Shown here: positions 1 through 7,390 of the stretch, piece by piece | How positions within the stretch are numbered: position 1 is the first letter of the stretch | Layout: every line of letters starts with the position of its first letter | DNA from: JAIOPA01 sp964655175 | Lineage (GTDB): Bacteria > Eisenbacteria > RBG-16-71-46 | DNA: 50,752 nucleotides | Assembly: GCA_964655175.1 (NCBI GenBank) | Contig: CAZZLY010000013.1 | Location: 1 to 50,752, forward strand | Reading direction: 5' to 3' | The notes under the pieces: generated by a model | What the model saw: the letters and a program-made list of their open reading frames with translations, nothing else | Database searches by the model: none | Told to the model about the DNA's origin: nothing | Translations under genes and position numbers: made by a program

Positions 1-501
1 CACGGTGCTGTCGGTGACCGCGACCTTGCGCGCCATGTCGAGGGCGAGCCGCGTGGCGGGCGCCTCACCGACCACCGCCATCTCCGTGCGCCGAATTCCC
101 TCGACGGTCGCGGTCAATGACCTGTTGGACCGTTGCAGCTCAAGGCGCTCGTCGGCCCTGCGCAGGAGGCGCACGATCTCGTCGACGTAGTCGCCCTCTT
201 TCTGGACGTAGTCCCCGGCGCCCAGCTTGAGCGCCTGACGCGCGGTCGCGACCTCGGCGTACGCGGTCATCATGACCACGACCGTCTCGGGCCAGCGTTC
301 GCGAATCGCCGCCAGCAGCGCCATGCCGTCCGGCGGGCGCATGCGCAGGTCGGTGACCACCGCGTCCACGCCGCCCGCGGTCAAAGCCTCGAGCGCGGCA
401 TCGCCGCCGTCCACGTGATGCGCGGTGAAGCCGGCATCCTGCAGTTCGGCGGCGACCAGTTCGGCGTTCTTCCGTTCGTCATCCACGACCAGCACGTTCA
501 C
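1..501 (-). CDS. NtrC-family response regulator, partial (C-terminus beyond window edge)
   Basis: The 167 visible residues begin with a receiver domain: acidic pair D7-D8, phospho-acceptor D51 (TDLRM context), T79 and K101. A linker of about 35 residues follows, then the start of what should be a sigma-54 AAA+ domain (EAPATRLALDMARKVAVTD resembles the 'IGxSxAMxxVxxxIxxVAxTD' entry of NtrC proteins). I chose the GTG at 501 because a GAGG lies upstream and the receiver begins at once. The gene is the third in a minus-strand series after a sensor kinase and a lipoprotein, which suggests the kinase phosphorylates it. The ATPase and DNA-binding domains are off the window, so the NtrC assignment rests on the receiver and the domain-entry sequence. 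Confidence 0.85.
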   Translation of the reverse strand, partial: MNVLVVDDERKNAELVAAELQDAGFTAHHVDGGDAALEALTAGGVDAVVTDLRMRPPDGMALLAAIRERWPETVVVMMTAYAEVATARQALKLGAGDYVQKEGDYVDEIVRLLRRADERLELQRSNRSLTATVEGIRRTEMAVVGEAPATRLALDMARKVAVTDSTV

Positions 502-547
502 GGGCAACGGACCTCGGGGGCGCGCGCCGTGGCGGTGCGGCGCGACG

Positions 548-868
548 TCACTTGTTGCAGAGCACCACCAGATTGCCGCCGTCGACCGCGTTCGTGGACC
601 AGTCGCCGTCGTCGATGCGCACGCGCACGAAGTTGACGGGGTCCACCGTGGTGCGCGTCTGGATCGTGACGCAGTTCATGTCACCGAGCACCTTGTAGTT
701 GGCGTTCTGACAGTCCTCGATGATGCCGCCGCTCTGGCCATCGATGACCGCTCGCCAACAGGTGTTCGACTCGAACTGCACACGGTGACGCTTCGAGCAG
801 CCCGTCGCCGAGAACAGCGCGAGGGCGGCGACGCACGCGACGAGAACGATGTTGGAGGGACGCTTCAC
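548..868 (-). CDS. small hypothetical lipoprotein between kinase and regulator
   Basis: This 106-residue protein starts at a GTG with a good ribosome site (AGGAGT, 6 nt spacing). It has a basic N-terminus, a hydrophobic stretch and a lipobox-like SATGC ending at Cys24, so it is probably lipidated and exported. The mature part has four more cysteines, enough for two disulfides in the periplasm, and no domain I recognise. It lies 105 bp after the sensor kinase and 46 bp before the response regulator, all in the same direction. That position suggests a periplasmic accessory or ligand-sensing partner of the kinase. This role is inference from context only. Confidence 0.75.
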   Translation of the reverse strand: MKRPSNIVLVACVAALALFSATGCSKRHRVQFESNTCWRAVIDGQSGGIIEDCQNANYKVLGDMNCVTIQTRTTVDPVNFVRVRIDDGDWSTNAVDGGNLVVLCNK

Positions 869-973
869 GATCAGACTCCTCACAGGGGTCCCGCGATCAC
901 GGGCACGCCGACAGTGTAGCCGCACCGGGCCGCGAAGGCAGCCCGGTCGACAGGGTACCCCGAAGGTATCGGC

Positions 974-2260
974 TCACACGGACGGGAACTCCACCGTCAC
1001 GACCGTACCCCCTTCCGGGCCGCATTCCACGCGCAGGGAACCGCCCACCCCCTCGACGAGGCGCTTCGAGAGGTACAACCCCAGCCCGGTGCCCTGCGCC
1101 CGGGTGGTGAAGAAGGGCTCGCCCAGCCGGGCCCGCACCTCGGGCGGGATACCGGGGCCGTCGTCCACGATGCGCACCCGCACCCGTGCGCCCTCGCGCC
1201 GGCACTCGGCGCGCACCGTGCCCCCGTCGGGGACGGCCTCGAGCGCGTTCTGGATCAGGTTGAGCCAGACCTGCTTGAGCGACGGGTCGTCGAGCGGCAC
1301 CGCCGCCCCGTCCGCGGGTGCGTCGAGCGCGAGCGTGCAACCGCGCGAACCCACCTCGCCCTGGAGCAGCGTGACCGTGGCGGCGAGCGTCGCGGCGGCA
1401 TCCCCGCGCAGGGGACCGTCGGGCGTGCCGCCGCGGGCGAACTCGAGGTAACGGTTCACCGTGCCCGACAGTCGATCCACCTCCTCGACCACCGAGTCGG
1501 CCATCGCCTGCGCGTCGGGCGCGAGTTTGCCCAGCCGCCGCGCCGAGCCGCGGATGATGGCGAGCGGGTTCTTGATCTCGTGCGCGAGCGTGGCCGTCAT
1601 GCGTCCCATGGCCGCCAACGTCTCGGAGCGCGACAAGCGGCGCTCGAGCGCCCACTGCGCGGCGTGGGTGCGCAGCAGGACGAACGCCAGCGCGAGCACC
1701 GCGAGCAGGCTCACGGTGGTCAGCAGCGCGAGATCGCGCGCGAGCCGGTCCAACTCGGCCCCCCAGCGCGGCGTGTCATCGGCCACGAGCACGGCGCCGT
1801 CCGCACCGGGGATGGCGACCGCGACGGCGCGCCGCGGCACGCCGTCGCGATACCCCATCGGGAACGCGGCGTGTCCCTCACGACGCGCCCGCACCAGGGT
1901 GGCGTGCGACAGCGTGTCGTAGCGGCTCACGGCATCGTGTCGTGCGAATCCGGCGCGCACTTCGTAGATGACGCGGGACGAGTCGTCGAGCACCGTGGCG
2001 TCGCGCAGCCCCGACGCGCTCACCAGCGCATCGAGCTGCAGGGCGAGCAGGCCGTTGCCATCGGGCCCCAGATCGCGCGCATCGCGCACGTCGTCCCCCG
2101 ACAACTGCGAGGCGGCGAGTTCCGCGAGCTGCGTGAGGCGGGCCGCGAACTCACGCTCGAACGCGCGCCGCACACCGAGGTGGGCGACCACCGCCATGCC
2201 CACGACGACGACCGCGACCAGCGCGGCGAACACGATCGTCAGGGTGCGGGCGCGATTCAC
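974..2260 (-). CDS. membrane sensor histidine kinase
   Basis: The 428-residue protein has two membrane segments (about 7-29 and 184-206) enclosing a periplasmic sensor region of roughly 150 residues. The cytoplasmic part has an H-box with phospho-accepting H227 (LAHEIKNPL), an N-box (LNLIQNALEAV), a G1 box (DDGPGIPPE) and a G2 box (GTGLGLYLSKRLV), so all HATPase motifs are intact. The GTG at 2260 is chosen because the first membrane helix follows directly; upstream in-frame sequence is compositionally junk and the ribosome site is weak. It resembles NtrB/ZraS-type kinases that pair with NtrC regulators, which fits the regulator gene at 1-501. The signal is unknown. Confidence 0.9.
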   Translation of the reverse strand: MNRARTLTIVFAALVAVVVVGMAVVAHLGVRRAFEREFAARLTQLAELAASQLSGDDVRDARDLGPDGNGLLALQLDALVSASGLRDATVLDDSSRVIYEVRAGFARHDAVSRYDTLSHATLVRARREGHAAFPMGYRDGVPRRAVAVAIPGADGAVLVADDTPRWGAELDRLARDLALLTTVSLLAVLALAFVLLRTHAAQWALERRLSRSETLAAMGRMTATLAHEIKNPLAIIRGSARRLGKLAPDAQAMADSVVEEVDRLSGTVNRYLEFARGGTPDGPLRGDAAATLAATVTLLQGEVGSRGCTLALDAPADGAAVPLDDPSLKQVWLNLIQNALEAVPDGGTVRAECRREGARVRVRIVDDGPGIPPEVRARLGEPFFTTRAQGTGLGLYLSKRLVEGVGGSLRVECGPEGGTVVTVEFPSV

Positions 2261-2714
2261 GCGACACGCCCCCCGACGCACGCGGGACACGCGGCGGGGA
2301 CGTGCGTCAGCGGCTCGAGACGAGGCAGGGGGCCCATGACGCGCGAGGATACGCGAGCGCGCGGGGCATGGGCCACCCCCGCGGATCGCTCCGTTCGATC
2401 GAGGCGGTCCCGACGCTCTGCGAGCGCGTTTCCATCCGCACACCGTGCGGCGTTGCAGGGCGCACGCTCGGCATGCTGAAGCGTGCCGTTCGCGGGGTTC
2501 CGCGAGGCGCACACGAGGCTTCCGTGGGCCCCGGAAAGGTTCCCGTACGCGAATCCGTCACACCCCCTCAAACTTCAGGGACCGCCACTCACTGCCTGGG
2601 TGGCCGATTCCCCCCGCTCCGCACGTCTCGTCGTCACGACCACGTGGCCGCGCTCCGGATCCCCCGGGCCGTGTCCGCGAGGGCGTCGGTGCATCTCTCT
2701 CCGGAGGTCTCCCT
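2261..2714. other. divergent intergenic region
   Basis: These 454 bp separate the minus-strand kinase operon from the plus-strand lipoprotein. Overlapping open frames here are arginine/proline-rich shadows without ribosome sites. The only structure I see is a short hairpin at 2490-2505 (6 bp stem). The lipoprotein ribosome site (GGAGG) is at 2703-2707. I could not identify convincing -35/-10 pairs. Confidence 0.5.
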
Positions 2715-3917
2715 GTGAAGTCCCTGCGCATCCTCGCTTCCCTCGCCCTCGCGCTGTCGCTCGGCGCCTGCAGCCGCAGCCACCACGCCACCGACTCGCT
2801 CGCGGGTCCGGTCCATGGCGGTAACGGCATCGGTGTCGCGCCCGCGGTCGCCATCGGCTGCCCGACGCTGCTCGGCAACACGGCGCTCGCCCCCGACACG
2901 TTCGTGGTCGCGAGCGCGCTGACGCCCAAGTTCACGAACAAGATCCTGCGCCTGCACACGATCGGCGACGTCGTCTCGACGCCGAACCTGGACGCCATGG
3001 GCGCGTGCGCGACCGGTTTGACGCCGAGCATCTTCGTCACCGGTGGTCACGCCAACGTCTTCCTGGCCGGCACGCGCACCTCGGTGAGCGGCCCGCTCAC
3101 GTTCGGTGCCATGACGCTCGCGCCGGGCGTGAACGGTGAGCTGCTCGCCACCGATGCCGCCGGCAACTCGCTGCACGTCATCTGGCCGGCGCTCGCCGGC
3201 ATCGGCGCCGGTGCGCCGATCGTGCGTGTGGAACTGCGCGCGTGGAGTGCGGGGCTGGTGAACTCGCTCTCGCGTCTCGACGTCGAGTGGGACATGACGC
3301 TGCAGCAGGACGCCACGGTCCGCACGATCATGGGTCGCTGCGCGCGCATCCCGACCAACGGCAGCATCATCACGCCGGCCCCGGCGGTGCTCCCCGCCTG
3401 CCCGGCCACGCTGGGTGCGGGTGGCGCGGTCGTGAGCCGTCTGGCGAGCCTGCCCGCGTACACGCGTGCCGGTGGTCTGCGCGCGGAGATCGCGGGTGAC
3501 GTCGCCGGTGGCGTGATCGGCCTGTCGGGTCCGTGCGCGGCCTCGGCCACGCCGTCCATCGTGTTCACGGGCGGCTCGGGCAACATGACGGTGGCCGGTC
3601 GCGCGACGTCGCTGTCCACCACGAACGGCCCTCTGACGTTCGGGGCCCTGCTGTTCCCCGGTCTCGCGATCGAGCCTGGCGTCGTGATCGCGTCGGATGC
3701 CGCGGGTAACGGGCTGCAGATCATCTGGCCGCAGCTGGCCGGTCTGGGTGCGGGCGCGCCGATCCTGCGCCTGCAGCTCAAGTCGGTCTCGACGCTGCTC
3801 GCCCGCACCGGCACCAAGGCCGACGTCAGCATGACGTTCAACGCGATCGGCCCGGATGGTGCGCCGGCCACGTTCACGGCGTCCGCGCGCAACCTGACGA
3901 TCCCCGCGCTCAAGTAG
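2715..3917 (+). CDS. lipoprotein built of two homologous repeats
   Basis: The start is a GTG with GGAGG 7 nt upstream. The 400-residue product has a signal peptide and a lipobox (LGAC, Cys19), so it is a surface or periplasmic lipoprotein. The mature part is an internal duplication: residues about 49-225 and 229-400 each open with a CP(T/A)LG-like segment. Each contains a TPSI-F/V-TGG stretch, a GPLTFGA motif, a (A/S/T)DAAGN motif and a WPxLAGxGAGAPIxR motif, offset by about 176 residues. Paired cysteines recur early in each copy. I do not recognise the fold; beta-rich composition and repeats suggest a beta-sandwich or adhesin-like domain. A strong terminator hairpin follows. Function unknown. 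Confidence 0.8.
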   Translation: MKSLRILASLALALSLGACSRSHHATDSLAGPVHGGNGIGVAPAVAIGCPTLLGNTALAPDTFVVASALTPKFTNKILRLHTIGDVVSTPNLDAMGACATGLTPSIFVTGGHANVFLAGTRTSVSGPLTFGAMTLAPGVNGELLATDAAGNSLHVIWPALAGIGAGAPIVRVELRAWSAGLVNSLSRLDVEWDMTLQQDATVRTIMGRCARIPTNGSIITPAPAVLPACPATLGAGGAVVSRLASLPAYTRAGGLRAEIAGDVAGGVIGLSGPCAASATPSIVFTGGSGNMTVAGRATSLSTTNGPLTFGALLFPGLAIEPGVVIASDAAGNGLQIIWPQLAGLGAGAPILRLQLKSVSTLLARTGTKADVSMTFNAIGPDGAPATFTASARNLTIPALK

Positions 3918-3943
3918 TCCCGGCACAACGGACCGTCTTCCGG

Positions 3944-3976
3944 CGACCCCGGCGAGCCTCGTGCTCGCCGGGGTCG
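3944..3976 (+). terminator. intrinsic terminator hairpin
   Basis: A perfect 14-bp stem (CGACCCCGGCGAGC and its complement) with a 5-nt loop lies 27 bp after the lipoprotein stop. It has no clean T-run. A near copy follows the next gene at 6109-6143. Confidence 0.75.
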
Positions 3977-4087
3977 TGCGTTCGTTCGCGCACGCGATCG
4001 AGTCGAAGGCCGTGCCGCTGGGCTATGCTCCGCGGGTCCACGACCCGGCCCGACCGGGTCCGCACGATCCCCGCCCCGGAGTCCGCG

Positions 4088-6088
4088 ATGGCCCTCGAGC
4101 AACTCACCGAAGCACAGGTCCGCGATTGGTCGCGCGAGCAGAAGGATCGCTGGTGGCGTGACCGCGTCTATCAGGGCGATGCGCCGCAGCTCACGCTGCG
4201 CGCCGCGCTGACCGGGTTCCTGCTCGGCGGCATCCTGTCCGCGACGAATCTCTACGTGGGCGCCATGACCGGGTGGACGCTCGGGGTGGGACTCACCTCG
4301 GTCATCCTGTCGTTCGCGGCGTTCAAGGTGTTCGCGCGCTTCGGCGCCCGCGACATGCACGTGCTCGAGAACAACGCCGCGCAGTCGGTGGCGACCGCGG
4401 CGGGCTACATGACCGGCCCGCTCATCTCGGGGCTCGCCGCCTACATGTGGATCGAGAACAAGCCGCTGCCGTGGCTGCCCATGCTGGCGTTCAACGTCGT
4501 GCTGTCGCTGCTCGGCGTGCTGGTGGCGTTCCCCATGAAGCGCCTGTTCATCAACGACGAGCAGCAGCCGTTCCCGCAGGGCCGCGCCTGCGGCGTCGTG
4601 CTCGACACGCTGTACACCGCCGACGCCTCGATCGGGTTGTTCAAGGCGCGCGCGCTGGGCTGGGCGGCGGCCGTCGCCGGCGGGATCTCGTTCCTGTCGG
4701 GCGAGAACTACATGAAGCTCATCCAGATGAAGTGGCTGCACGCCGCGAAGGCCTGGAAGCTGCCGCGCGAGCTCGACCAGTGGTACTACGACCTCGTGGA
4801 CAAGGGCCTGGCGCAGGTGCCCCGGATCGCGGGCGTGGACGTGCGGCAGCTGGGGCTGCGGCCCACGGTGGACTGGGCCATGTTCGGCGCGGGCGGCCTC
4901 ATGGGCATGGCGACCGCCACGAGCATGCTCGTGGGCATGCTGGTGAACTTCGCGATCCTCGCACCGTGGATGATCGCGCTCGGCGAGATCGTGCCCAAGT
5001 CGGGCGTGCTCGCCGAGGGCACGGCGGTGTTCGGGCGCGTGCACATCGTGAACTCGTGGTCGTTGTGGTGGGGCATCGCGATCATGGTCACCGCGTCCAT
5101 GGTGTCGCTGTTCGCCAAGCCGCAGATCTTCGTGGACGCGTTCCGCATGCTCACGCGCAAGCGGACGACGATGAAGGCGAGCGAGGACGTGCTGCGCGAC
5201 GTCGAACTGCCGCTGTGGGTGTCGTGGGTCGGCATCCCGGTCGTCGGCGGCATCGGCGTGTGGATGGCGTGGCACTGGTTCGGCGTGCACCCGCTGTTCG
5301 GGGCGCTCGCGATCCCGCTCATCATCGGGCTCACCCTGATCGCGGCGCGCAGCACGGCCATGACCAGCATCACGCCCACGGGATCGCTGTCCAAGATCCC
5401 GCAGTTCACGTTCGGCGCCATGGACCCGACGCACCCGCCCACGAACCTCATGACCGGCGTCATGTGCGTCGAGGTCGCCTCGAACGCCTCGAACCTGCTC
5501 ATGGACATCAAGCCGGGCTACATGCTCGGCGCCAAGCCGCGGCAGCAGGCGATCGGTCACGCGATCGGCATCTTCGCGGGCGCGCTCGCCTCGACGCCGC
5601 TCTTCTACCTGCTGTTCCTGTCGGACTGGAAGCCCGGCATGGACCTGCAGGCCGCGATGGCGCCCGAGGGTGGCCAGTTCAGTTTCCCCTCGGCCGTGCA
5701 GTGGAAGGGCGTGTCCGAACTCGTGAGTTCGATCTTCGCACCCGGCAGCCAGGGCACGCTGCTGACGCACTCGATCCTCGTGTCGATGATCGTGGCCGCG
5801 TGCGTGGGACTCGTGTTCGAGGTCGTGCGCATCCGCACGCGCAACCGCTTTCCCCTGAGCCCGCTCGCGATCGGCCTGGGCGTGCTGGTGCCGCCGGACT
5901 CGGTCATGGCCATGTTCGCGGGCGCCGCCTTCTTCGCGATCGTGCAGGGGTTCGCGCGCAAGCGACCGGACTCGTTCGCGCACCAGTTGTGGATCGGCAC
6001 GCACGAACCCCTCTGCGCCGGGCTCGTCGCCGGCGCGGCACTCGTGGGGATCGGCGACACGCTCATCCGCGTGTTCCTCCTCAAGTAA
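4088..6088 (+). CDS. OPT-family oligopeptide (or metal-peptide) transporter
   Basis: The 666-residue protein is rich in membrane helices (about 14-16) and matches the bacterial branch of the OPT superfamily in length and texture. It has the N-terminal AALTGFLLGGILSATNLYVG segment, followed by SFAAFKVF and a SITPTGSLSKIPQFTFGAMDPTHPPTN region typical of these proteins. OPT carriers import small peptides or metal chelates by proton symport. The ATG is preceded by GGAG with 6 nt spacing; a TATGCT box at 4024-4029 is a possible -10 element. The gene stands alone between two similar terminators, so it is probably monocistronic. The substrate cannot be told from sequence. Confidence 0.88.
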   Translation: MALEQLTEAQVRDWSREQKDRWWRDRVYQGDAPQLTLRAALTGFLLGGILSATNLYVGAMTGWTLGVGLTSVILSFAAFKVFARFGARDMHVLENNAAQSVATAAGYMTGPLISGLAAYMWIENKPLPWLPMLAFNVVLSLLGVLVAFPMKRLFINDEQQPFPQGRACGVVLDTLYTADASIGLFKARALGWAAAVAGGISFLSGENYMKLIQMKWLHAAKAWKLPRELDQWYYDLVDKGLAQVPRIAGVDVRQLGLRPTVDWAMFGAGGLMGMATATSMLVGMLVNFAILAPWMIALGEIVPKSGVLAEGTAVFGRVHIVNSWSLWWGIAIMVTASMVSLFAKPQIFVDAFRMLTRKRTTMKASEDVLRDVELPLWVSWVGIPVVGGIGVWMAWHWFGVHPLFGALAIPLIIGLTLIAARSTAMTSITPTGSLSKIPQFTFGAMDPTHPPTNLMTGVMCVEVASNASNLLMDIKPGYMLGAKPRQQAIGHAIGIFAGALASTPLFYLLFLSDWKPGMDLQAAMAPEGGQFSFPSAVQWKGVSELVSSIFAPGSQGTLLTHSILVSMIVAACVGLVFEVVRIRTRNRFPLSPLAIGLGVLVPPDSVMAMFAGAAFFAIVQGFARKRPDSFAHQLWIGTHEPLCAGLVAGAALVGIGDTLIRVFLLK

Positions 6089-6108
6089 TCCCGCCTCCTT
6101 CGAATCGC

Positions 6109-6143
6109 AGGACCCCGGCGAGCCGCGCGCTCACCGGGGTCCT
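6109..6143 (+). terminator. intrinsic terminator hairpin
   Basis: A 15-bp stem with one mismatch and a 5-nt loop, followed by TTGTCGTT, lies 20 bp after the transporter stop. It shares the ACCCCGGCGAGC arm with the hairpin at 3944-3976. Confidence 0.8.
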
Positions 6144-6264
6144 TGTCGTTGCCGGGACACGCTTCCTGCGTGGGCTCGCGTGATTCGGACGAACGCGCGC
6201 CGCGCATGGACCGTCCGTGTGCGGCGACCTTCACCGCGAAGCGCCGCGACATCGAATATGAATT

Positions 6265-6336
6265 CGACGACTGTCACCCTGACAGTCGTCGTGCCCGCTC
6301 TGTCAGGGTTCGGAATGCGTGCCGCATTGCATTCCG
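6265..6336 (+). promoter_or_regulatory. mutually exclusive RNA hairpins upstream of flp
   Basis: Segment 6276-6285 (ACCCTGACAG) can pair perfectly with 6300-6309. Its 5' part is also needed for a perfect 12-bp, 3-nt-loop hairpin at 6265-6291. The two stems cannot coexist. A third hairpin (CGGAATGC, 8 bp) sits at 6311-6336. This is the layout of an attenuator or a switch, but it lies upstream of the best promoter for the pilin, so it may belong to a longer transcript or act as DNA. Confidence 0.5.
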
Positions 6337-6539
6337 CGCGGCGGCGCGAGGTGCGCGCGCGGCCCCACGCGAGGCCACCGCGCCCGCGAGGGCACGGTAA
6401 TCGCGCACGCCGTCACACGATGCGCACGACGTGATCGCGCCGCGCGTCGCATCGCGTGGTTCCACGGTTCACGCGACGAAAGGCGCACCCCGTGAACGCG
6501 ACCGTGCATCGTGCGATACGCCGAACGGGGTGCATCCGG

Positions 6540-6555
6540 TGGCAGGGTTCGTGCA
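6540..6555 (+). promoter_or_regulatory. candidate sigma-54 promoter of the Flp pilin
   Basis: TGGCAGGGTTCGTGCA matches TGGCACG-N4-TTGC with the essential GG and GC at exact spacing and two mismatches. The start site would be near 6566, about 40 nt before the ATG and upstream of the ribosome site. Pilin genes under sigma-54 control are known in other bacteria, and three sigma-54 activators are encoded in this window. Confidence 0.55.
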
Positions 6556-6606
6556 GTGATTCGAGGTCCCCCCGAATCATCCGACACTCTGGAAAGGAGC
6601 ACCACC

Positions 6607-6789
6607 ATGCTGCGTCACATCCTTCGCTTCTGGCAGGACGAGAGCGGCGAAGACCTGATCGAGTACGGCCTCCTCGCGGCGTTCGTCGCCACGCTGGCCG
6701 CCGCCGTCATCATCCTGGATCCCATCGGTCTCAAGGCTGCGCTCGTGGGTGCGTACACCAAGATCAAGAACGCGCTCACGGGTGCGTGA
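6607..6789 (+). CDS. flp: Flp-type pilin subunit
   Basis: This 60-residue protein is the major pilin candidate of the Tad locus. It has a short basic leader, a prepilin-peptidase site at Gly14/Glu15, and then the diagnostic EDLIEYGLLAAFVA stretch with Glu and Tyr at +5 and +6. A hydrophobic helix and a short tail follow. The ATG has AAAGGAG at good spacing. It is the first gene of the locus. A short hairpin downstream (6797-6820) may let pilin mRNA exceed that of the machinery genes, as is usual for Flp loci. Expected to be cleaved by the peptidase encoded next door and assembled into thin adhesive fibres. Confidence 0.95.
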   Translation: MLRHILRFWQDESGEDLIEYGLLAAFVATLAAAVIILDPIGLKAALVGAYTKIKNALTGA

Positions 6790-6796
6790 TTCATCG

Positions 6797-6820
6797 CCCA
6801 CGCGCGTTCACGCGCGCGGG
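6797..6820 (+). terminator. weak hairpin between pilin and tad machinery
   Basis: A stem with one mismatch (CCC-A-CGCGCG against CGCGCG-C-GGG) and a TTCA loop, without a T-run. It could act as a partial terminator or an mRNA-stabilising end for the pilin message. Confidence 0.4.
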
Positions 6821-6840
6821 CCCAAGGGGAGGACCTCGTC

Positions 6841-7368
6841 GTGAACGTCATGCCCGGCATCGCGGCAGCGACGCTCCTGTGGGCGGCCGTCGCCGGTGTG
6901 GCCGACCTGCGGACGAGGCGCATCCCCAACGCGATCACCGGGGCCGCGTTGTGCTCGGGTTTCGTCGTCCACGCCTTCGTGGCGGGCCCGACGGGACTTC
7001 TGGACGCCGGCTCCGGTGTGTTGTGGATGGCGATCCCACTGCTCCCCGGCTGGATGCTCGGCTGGATGGGTGGCGGGGACGTGAAGTTGATGGCCGGGCT
7101 GGGAGCATGGCTCGGAGGCGAGACCGCGGTGGTGGCGCTGATCGCCACGTTGATCGCGGGCGGTGTCATCGCAGCGGGTGTGGCGCTCCAACGCGGCACG
7201 CTCGGTCGGTCGGTCGTCGGCGCGGCGCAACTCGCGATCGGGATGGTGATGGGCGCGAGCGGTGGTGCCGTGACGCCGGTGACGAGTGAGGTGCGGTTCC
7301 CCTTCGCGCTCGCGGCGTTCGCGGGCACGTGCGCGGCCGTCCTCCTCCCCGGCGGAGTTCAGGGATGA
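6841..7368 (+). CDS. cpaA: TadV/CpaA prepilin peptidase (A24 family)
   Basis: A 175-residue multi-spanning membrane protein, the usual size for TadV. It carries the two aspartates of A24 aspartyl peptidases: one in ADLRTRRIPN near residue 22 and one in MGGGDVKLMAG near residue 80. It should cleave the leader of the Flp pilin and the TadE-like proteins at the inner membrane. The start is a GTG behind an AGGGGAGG ribosome site. It lies 51 bp after flp and 22 bp before cpaB. Confidence 0.93.
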   Translation: MNVMPGIAAATLLWAAVAGVADLRTRRIPNAITGAALCSGFVVHAFVAGPTGLLDAGSGVLWMAIPLLPGWMLGWMGGGDVKLMAGLGAWLGGETAVVALIATLIAGGVIAAGVALQRGTLGRSVVGAAQLAIGMVMGASGGAVTPVTSEVRFPFALAAFAGTCAAVLLPGGVQG

Positions 7369-7390
7369 GAACGCCACCTGGAGGAGTCGT

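Larger units (their letters stand above)
6144..6606. other. long upstream region of the pilin gene
   Basis: There is no credible gene in these 463 bp. They hold three stable hairpins at 6265-6336, an inverted pair GCACCCCGT/ACGGGGTGC at 6485-6493 and 6525-6533 that could be an activator site, two sigma-54-like elements (6390-6404 weaker, 6540-6555 better), and a small 7-bp hairpin at 6557-6579. The pilin ribosome site (AAAGGAG) is just before 6600. Confidence 0.6.

Noticed and set aside
3047..6004. A 985-residue minus-strand frame opposite the two-repeat lipoprotein and the OPT gene
   Set aside because: Composition is Arg/His-rich with no domains; the plus-strand genes have clear families and ribosome sites.
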